NCBI GenBank assembly: GCA_964550935.1
Contig: CAZKBB010000073.1
Coordinates: forward strand, 1-10,393
Source: JBCBSP01 sp964550935
GTDB taxonomy: Bacteria > Pseudomonadota > Alphaproteobacteria > Caulobacterales > Maricaulaceae
Length of the DNA stretch: 10,393 bases
Reading direction: 5' to 3'
The notes under the pieces were generated by a model that worked only from the letters and a program-made list of their open reading frames with translations, was not told the origin of the DNA and searched no databases. The position numbers and the translations under genes are program-made. This document shows positions 7,046 through 10,393 of the stretch, one piece after another. How positions within the stretch are numbered: position 1 is the stretch's first letter; each line of letters opens with the position of its first letter.

Positions 7046-8049
7046 GCGGCGAACGCCTCCGCCAGTCCGCGCTCGATCCGGGCCGCCGAGCCGGCTTCGT
7101 CCAGCGGATCGCGACGCAGGCGATGGCGCAGCGCGCACGGCGCGACGGCCTTCATGTGGGCTTCGGTGATCGCGTCCTCGCCTTGAAGGGCCGCCCTGGC
7201 CCGGGCCGCGCGGATCAGGGTGAGCTCGCCGCGCAAGCCGTCCGCGCCCAGTGCGACGCACAGCTCCGAGGCCTTGCGCAACACCGCTTCGGGCGCGTCG
7301 ATCTTCGACACGCGCGCCTGTGCGGTCACGATGGCCTCAGACAGGTCGGCCTCGGCCTCCGCCCAGTTCCGCGCAAAGGCGGCCGGGTCGCGCTCATAGG
7401 CGTCGCGCCGACGCACCACCTCGACGCGGTCGTCGATCGCGCTCGGCGTGGACACCTCAACCGACAGCCCGAACCGGTCGAGCAGCTGCGGGCGCAGCTC
7501 GCCCTCTTCCGGGTTGCCGCTGCCGACCAGCACGAATCGCGCCGGATGGCGCACGCTCAGCCCGTCGCGCTCGACCACGTTTTCCCCGGTCGCGGCCACA
7601 TCGAGCAGAAGATCGACGATATGATCTTCAAGCAGATTGACCTCGTCGATGTAGAGAAAGCCGCGATTGGCCCGGGCCAGCAGGCCCGGCTCGAAGGCTT
7701 TCTTGCCCCGGCGCAGCGCCTTTTCAATATCCAGCGCGCCGACCAGCCGGTCCTCGGTCACGCCGAGCGGCAGGTCGATCACCGGCATGGGCTTCATCTC
7801 CGGCTCGCCCCGGCCTTGGCTCAACCCCTCCACCGCCGGCGCGTCCGGCGCGCTGTTGCAGGGGCAGCCCGCGCGCACCTCGATATCCGGCAGCAACCCC
7901 GCCAGCGCGCGCACCGCCGTGGATTTGGCCGTGCCGCGGTCGCCGAAGATCAGCACCCCGCCGAGCCGCGGCTCGACGCAAGCCATCAGCAGGGCCTGCT
8001 TCATCTCGTCCTGACCGACGATGGCGGTGAAAGGAAACGGTGCCGTCAT
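7042..8049 (-). CDS. bchI: Magnesium chelatase ATPase subunit BchI
   Basis: BchI is the ATP-hydrolysing AAA+ subunit of magnesium chelatase; its hexamer stacks with BchD and powers Mg insertion by BchH. The 335-residue product shows Walker A GDRGTAKST (36-44), the family loop with CPCNSAP (62-68), Walker B FLYIDEVNLL (131-140, D135 and E136 for Mg and water activation), sensor-1 GSGNPEEG (176-183) and the LLDRFGL segment (189-195) with a likely arginine finger. Length and motif order are standard. The start ATG 8049 has GAGGG (8056-8060) six bases upstream. It is the first gene of the minus-strand operon, so the region at 8050-8130 should carry the main promoter. It overlaps bchD by 4 bases, fitting equal production of the two partner subunits. 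Confidence 0.97.
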   Translation of the reverse strand: MTAPFPFTAIVGQDEMKQALLMACVEPRLGGVLIFGDRGTAKSTAVRALAGLLPDIEVRAGCPCNSAPDAPAVEGLSQGRGEPEMKPMPVIDLPLGVTEDRLVGALDIEKALRRGKKAFEPGLLARANRGFLYIDEVNLLEDHIVDLLLDVAATGENVVERDGLSVRHPARFVLVGSGNPEEGELRPQLLDRFGLSVEVSTPSAIDDRVEVVRRRDAYERDPAAFARNWAEAEADLSEAIVTAQARVSKIDAPEAVLRKASELCVALGADGLRGELTLIRAARARAALQGEDAITEAHMKAVAPCALRHRLRRDPLDEAGSAARIERGLAEAFAA

Positions 8050-8130
8050 GGGACGCCCTCAAGTTGCTAGACAGGATCGAGTGTCTAAAAAAATTGACGC
8101 TTACACAAACCTTTTCGGAAAAAAGCGCCG
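8050..8130 (-). promoter_or_regulatory. Promoter/leader region of the bchI-D-O-crt operon
   Basis: This stretch is markedly AT-rich (runs of A at 8087-8093 and 8118-8124) in a GC-rich window, as expected of a promoter. On the minus strand the sequence around 8082-8110 has a run of seven T flanked by TTGTGT and GACACT, but I see no convincing -35/-10 pair. It also holds a small palindrome, TTTTC-G-GAAAA (8112-8122), and an inverted repeat listed separately. A TGT (8082-8084) and an ACA (8103-8105) are 18 bases apart; the PpsR/CrtJ site is TGT-N12-ACA, so this is not a standard match. Confidence 0.5.
8068..8087. promoter_or_regulatory. Inverted repeat TAGACA-N8-TGTCTA, candidate operator
   Basis: Perfect 6-base arms TAGACA (8068-8073) and TGTCTA (8082-8087) flank eight bases, 19-38 bases before the bchI start. 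The size and position suit a dimeric repressor. The arms contain the GACA/TGTC half-site of PpsR/CrtJ, but facing the opposite way from the known TGTC-N10-GACA order. The regulator is therefore open. Confidence 0.4.
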
Positions 8131-8245
8131 TTGCGGGCGTTTGGCCGCCCCGACGCGCGCTTGCAGCGCGCCTGTGACGGGCGCGGGCGATCAGGGCGCG
8201 GACCCACGAATTCGCCGCGCCAGCCGTTCGGGCCGCCGCGCCGGA

Positions 8246-8280
8246 CCGGCGCAGGTCGCGCATCAACCTGTCCGCGCCGG
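8246..8280 (-). terminator. GC-rich hairpin after the anti-sigma gene
   Basis: CCGGCGC (8246-8252) pairs with GCGCCGG (8274-8280). Inside it AGGT (8253-8256) pairs with ACCT (8266-8269), leaving a 4-base bulge at 8270-8273 and a 9-base loop. It begins about six bases after the anti-sigma stop codon, where a terminator would protect the bchI promoter from read-through. No U-run follows, so it is not a canonical intrinsic terminator. Confidence 0.4.
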
Positions 8281-8285
8281 CCCTT

Positions 8286-9059
8286 TCACCCTCCCGGAGG
8301 AGGGTCGCCGGAAACGGTCACCGTGTCGCCGGTCGCCGGCGCAGGAGCGCCTATGGGATGTTGCGGCGAGTCTCCCGCCAGCCTGCGCATATCGACCGGT
8401 CGGCTGGCGGCTTCGTCGAGATGGGTTCGAACGCGCTCGGCGACCTGTCTGAGCTCGCCGGGCTCGACATCGCCGATGACGCCGACGGAGAACCGGTCGT
8501 GCTTGAGGAAGGCCACGCCCTGACCTTGATGACGCCCCAGATGGATCCGGGCCGGGTCCGTTTGTGGTTGCGGCTTCAGAATGATGCTCACGCTTCGACC
8601 GTCTCTCGATCGGTAACGCATGCGCTGCAACACCCCGCTCGCGGTGCGCAGGCGCTCGGTCCGGGACAGATAAAGGCCAAGCTCGGTCAGCGTCGCCGGC
8701 GCGATCCCGTCCAGCCCGGCCCCGTCCAGCCCGGCCCCGTCCAGCCCGGCCCCGTCGAGGCTCGCCAGCTCGACCTGCTCGTCCCAATCCCGGTTCGCCT
8801 CGACCAGTTCACGCGCTTCGCCGTCAACGGCGTCGGGGGCAACCGTAAGCCATTCATCGCCCGCCCAGCCGGCTGCGAAAACCGCCGCCGCGGCGACGGC
8901 GAGCACGCCTCGGCGGATCCGGCTCTCGTGCTTTCGGGCGCGATCGGCCATGGTCGCCAGGCCGGGCGGCGGGGACCCGTCGGCGTACAGATCCAGGGCG
9001 TCGGCGAGCTGGCGGTCGATCGGATCGCCGTCCGGCTCGGATGAGCGGTTATTCTCCAT
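8286..9059 (-). CDS. RsiW-like transmembrane anti-sigma factor
   Basis: This 257-residue protein fits the COG5662-type membrane anti-sigma factors. A short cytoplasmic N-terminus holds ALDLYADGSPPPGL (21-34), resembling the family's AYVDGEL motif. A single membrane helix lies at about 51-66. The outer part has the family pattern ATLTELGLYLSR (122-133), MRYRSRDGRSVSIIL (147-161) and GVAFLKHDRFSVGVIGDV (181-198). There is no cysteine at all, so no zinc-binding HxxxCxxC motif. Residues 101-118 are a pentapeptide repeat (LDGAG three times plus LDG) encoded by a 15-bp tandem repeat, and the last 37 residues are a Pro/Gly-rich tail. ATG 9059 lies inside the end of the sigma gene (11-base overlap), so sigma and anti-sigma are co-translated, as usual. 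Presumably it holds the sigma factor at the inner membrane until an envelope signal releases it. Confidence 0.8.
   Translation of the reverse strand: MENNRSSEPDGDPIDRQLADALDLYADGSPPPGLATMADRARKHESRIRRGVLAVAAAAVFAAGWAGDEWLTVAPDAVDGEARELVEANRDWDEQVELASLDGAGLDGAGLDGAGLDGIAPATLTELGLYLSRTERLRTASGVLQRMRYRSRDGRSVSIILKPQPQTDPARIHLGRHQGQGVAFLKHDRFSVGVIGDVEPGELRQVAERVRTHLDEAASRPVDMRRLAGDSPQHPIGAPAPATGDTVTVSGDPPPGG
8711..8755. repeat. Three perfect 15-bp tandem repeats inside the anti-sigma gene
   Basis: The unit CCAGCCCGGCCCCGT occurs three times without mismatch (8711-8725, 8726-8740, 8741-8755), with partial copies on each side. The unit is a multiple of three, so copy-number change adds or removes one LDGAG pentapeptide without a frameshift. 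It falls just outside the membrane helix in the predicted periplasmic part. Confidence 0.95.
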
Positions 9060-9588
9060 CGGCTCTGGCCTTCGCTGCCGCTGTCCCGTCCGCGCCCAGG
9101 CCCTCCAGCGGCCGCTCTCCGGTCACCCGCCGCAATTTGGCGCGGCCGCGCGATACGCGCGCACGCACGCTCCCAGCGTCGATCGACAACATCTCAGCCG
9201 CCTCCTCGCTCGAAAAGCCGTCCACGCAGACAAGAACCATCGCCGCACGCTGGTCGTCGGGCAGTTCGGCCAGCGCGTCCACGACCCTGACCGCGCAGAG
9301 CTTGACCGCGCTGGATGCGCCGAGCGCCTGCTCGGGCGCCTGGCCGGCCCCGATCTCGTTGCGCCGCGCCGCACGGCGACGTTCGGACACGAACTGGCGA
9401 TACATGATGGTCATCAGCCAAGACCGGACTTTGGAGCCGCGGCGCAGGCTGCGGCGCTTGCGGAACGCCGTCTCGCAGGTCGTCTGGAACAAATCATCGC
9501 CCTGGTCGGGTCCGGCGAGCGTGATCGCGAAACGCCTCAGACTGCGCGCGTGAGCTCTGATCGCCTGCTCGATATCGTCCGCTTTCAT
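9049..9588 (-). CDS. ECF-type RNA polymerase sigma factor
   Basis: This 179-residue sigma-70 family protein has only regions 2 and 4, as in ECF sigma factors. Region 2 spans about 14-78, with ITLAGPDQGDDLFQTTCETAF (22-42; DDLFQ binds core polymerase) and VRSWLMTIMYRQFVSERRR (54-72) for -10 recognition. Region 4 spans about 104-154, with LAELPDDQRAAMVLV and the helix-turn-helix SSEEAAEMLSIDAGSVRARV (126-145), followed by SRGRAKLRR. There is no extra domain. ATG 9588 has a modest GAGAG upstream. The gene overlaps its anti-sigma partner by 11 bases. Such pairs are often autoregulated, so the promoter should lie at 9589-9772, but I see no clear -35/-10 motif there. The short basic linker and paired membrane anti-sigma suggest an envelope or oxidative stress response, which is inference. 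Confidence 0.93.
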   Translation of the reverse strand: MKADDIEQAIRAHARSLRRFAITLAGPDQGDDLFQTTCETAFRKRRSLRRGSKVRSWLMTIMYRQFVSERRRAARRNEIGAGQAPEQALGASSAVKLCAVRVVDALAELPDDQRAAMVLVCVDGFSSEEAAEMLSIDAGSVRARVSRGRAKLRRVTGERPLEGLGADGTAAAKARADGE

Positions 9589-9772
9589 GAGCTCTCACGG
9601 TCCTCGCGAGCTTCGACGCCGCCTCGACATCTGTGAGACGCCGGCGGGGCGCGAAACGTTGCCGGCCCGTCGCGGAATTCTTTCGGACAGGTCGATGCAA
9701 CGATGCGATGCGCGCCAGCGTCCAATGTGCGTCACCGTCAACGGTGATGCAGCACTCTGAGAGAAGTCTGAC
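9589..9772. promoter_or_regulatory. Divergent spacer between the sigma gene and the DUF4168 gene
   Basis: These 184 bases must contain promoters for both directions. Visible elements are a perfect palindrome (9732-9747, listed separately), three copies of CGATGC (9693-9698, 9701-9706, 9706-9711) and a GAATTC in a locally AT-richer patch (9676-9686). AACGTT (9655-9660) is self-complementary and so reads on both strands. I find no confident sigma-70 or GGAAC/CGTT-type ECF promoter. Confidence 0.45.
9732..9747. promoter_or_regulatory. Perfect palindrome TCACCGT-CA-ACGGTGA, candidate operator or leader hairpin
   Basis: Seven-base arms flank a 2-base centre and extend outward by GC (9729-9730) with GC (9749-9750) across one G-T wobble. 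It ends 25 bases before the DUF4168 start, so it could be an operator over that promoter or the dyad of a regulator between the two divergent genes. The 2-base centre makes a DNA-binding site more likely than an RNA hairpin. Confidence 0.5.
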
Positions 9773-10180
9773 ATGAAAATCGATCTGATGCGTAACACCG
9801 CCGCCGCCCTCGCGCTCGTTTTCGGGGCCGCCGGCGGAGCGGCGGCGCAGCCCGCGGACCCGGGGCAGGGGGCCTACCAGGAGCCGGCCGGGATCGGGCC
9901 GGTCTCTGACGCGGAGATTCGCAGCTTCGTACAGGCCGCCGCCAACGTCACGGATGTCGTCGAGACATACCGTCCGCAGCTCCAGGCCGCTGAGAGCGAG
10001 GACGCCGCGATGGCGATACAGACCGAGGCCCAGGACGAGATGGAACAGGCCATCACCGAGGCGGGCATGGAGATGGACCGCTACAACGACATCATGGCGG
10101 CCGCGCGCCGTGATGTGGAGCTGTCTCAGCGGATCGCTGCGGAAGTCGAGCGCGCCGACCAGCAGGGGCCGCAAAACTAG
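9773..10180 (+). CDS. Secreted DUF4168 domain protein
   Basis: This 135-residue protein starts at ATG 9773 with a GAGAGAAG stretch upstream. It has a signal peptide: basic start MKIDLMR, hydrophobic core AAALALVFGAAGGAA and a likely signal peptidase I cut after AAA (about residue 25). The mature part matches the DUF4168 pattern: SDAEIRSFVQAAANVTDVV (45-63), IQTEAQDEMEQAITEAGME (82-100) and RYNDIMAAARRDVELSQRI (103-121). It is predicted to be a small, acidic, mostly helical periplasmic protein. The family's function is unknown; members are common in cyanobacteria and proteobacteria. It is divergent from the ECF sigma gene across 184 bases and might belong to its regulon, which is inference. 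It is the only plus-strand gene I support here. Confidence 0.88.
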   Translation: MKIDLMRNTAAALALVFGAAGGAAAQPADPGQGAYQEPAGIGPVSDAEIRSFVQAAANVTDVVETYRPQLQAAESEDAAMAIQTEAQDEMEQAITEAGMEMDRYNDIMAAARRDVELSQRIAAEVERADQQGPQN

Positions 10181-10250
10181 CCGCCCCAGGGCTCGGATGC
10201 GGCACCTGTCGCAACCCTCCCCCGGGTCAACTCCACGCGACGGCGTCGCG

Positions 10251-10287
10251 GCGGCGGCCCTGGTTCGATCAGATCCGGGGCCGCCGC
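10251..10287 (+). terminator. Strong GC hairpin downstream of the DUF4168 gene
   Basis: GCGGCGGCCC (10251-10260) pairs perfectly with GGGCCGCCGC (10278-10287). Three more inner pairs, one of them a wobble, give a 13-pair stem with an 11-base loop. It lies 70 bases after the DUF4168 stop. No U-run follows on either strand, so it may be a factor-dependent or bidirectional stop, or a repeat element. Confidence 0.4.
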
Positions 10288-10393
10288 GGCGCGTTCGAGT
10301 CCGGACGCTCCGCGTCGCTCGCGGGCATGACGACTCTCCGGCGACGGCCTCCGGCGGGCTCGCGACGCGTTGCCGCGGGCGGCCAGCGAACCT
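10288..10393. other. Window end without a recognisable gene
   Basis: I see no credible reading frame here; a minus-strand ATG near 10328 opens only about 20 codons. A weak inverted repeat (CGCGTCGC 10311-10318 with GCGACGCG 10362-10369) and a doubled CTCCGGCG suggest intergenic repeat-type DNA or the edge of a neighbouring gene. Confidence 0.3.

Noticed and set aside
7046..7261. N-terminal extension of bchD by 72 residues
   Set aside because: It is an Arg-rich shadow of bchI. The GTG at 7045 gives the usual GTGA overlap and the family N-terminus.
6907..8070. Long plus-strand frame opposite bchI and the end of bchD
   Set aside because: It is antisense to strongly conserved genes, with no domain pattern and His/Arg/Gln-rich shadow composition.
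8082..8105. PpsR/CrtJ site before bchI
   Set aside because: TGT and ACA are 18 bases apart, not 12, so it is not a standard site; I kept only the inverted repeat as a candidate.
8289..8304. Hairpin CCCTCC-CGGA-GGAGGG as a terminator
   Set aside because: It lies inside the last codons of the anti-sigma gene (Pro-Pro-Pro-Gly-Gly) and no U-run follows; codon composition explains it.
9494..10174. Minus-strand frame of 226 codons across the DUF4168 gene
   Set aside because: It overlaps DUF4168 antisense and the sigma gene in another frame. The DUF4168 plus-strand gene has a signal peptide and family motifs.
1..10393. Insertion sequences, CRISPR arrays, tRNA or rRNA genes
   Set aside because: I saw no transposase, no spaced repeat array and no RNA-gene signature.

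Overview
The window is GC-rich chromosomal DNA with one end of a bacterial photosynthesis gene cluster. Genes for magnesium chelatase (bchI, bchD), its companion hydrolase (bchO) and the first two C40 carotenoid enzymes (crtI, crtB) share one transcription unit. This points to an anoxygenic phototrophic proteobacterium making bacteriochlorophyll and carotenoids. The gene families (DUF3422, DUF4168, an RsiW-type anti-sigma factor) and the base composition suggest an alphaproteobacterium, possibly an aerobic phototroph. I cannot name a genus.

Layout on the minus strand, read from right to left: bchI (8049-7042), bchD (7045-5276), bchO (5279-4296), a DUF3422 membrane protein (4299-3001), crtI (2999-1467), crtB (1474-416) and a 50-residue membrane protein (416-264). 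Every junction is a 1-8 base overlap or a 1-base gap, so the set looks like one translationally coupled operon of about 7.8 kb. An AT-rich promoter-like region with an inverted repeat lies before bchI. A hairpin directly follows the last small gene (230-263). A second tiny membrane ORF (168-49) with its own ribosome binding site comes after that hairpin.

To the right of the operon, also on the minus strand, are an ECF sigma factor (9588-9049) and an overlapping RsiW-like membrane anti-sigma factor (9059-8286). The anti-sigma gene carries an in-frame 15-bp tandem repeat. A GC-rich hairpin (8246-8280) separates this pair from the bchI promoter. Divergent from the sigma gene, on the plus strand, is a secreted DUF4168 protein (9773-10180). 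The divergent spacer holds a perfect 7+2+7 palindrome. The last 213 bases hold a strong GC hairpin and no convincing gene.

How the genes work together: BchI and BchD, with BchH encoded elsewhere, put Mg into protoporphyrin IX, and BchO is the usual companion. CrtB makes phytoene and CrtI desaturates it. DUF3422 and the small membrane proteins have no assigned role; their coupling to pigment genes makes them candidates for pigment or membrane assembly, which is inference. The sigma/anti-sigma pair probably forms its own envelope or stress switch next to the cluster. No puf, puh, bchH or late carotenoid genes are in the window.
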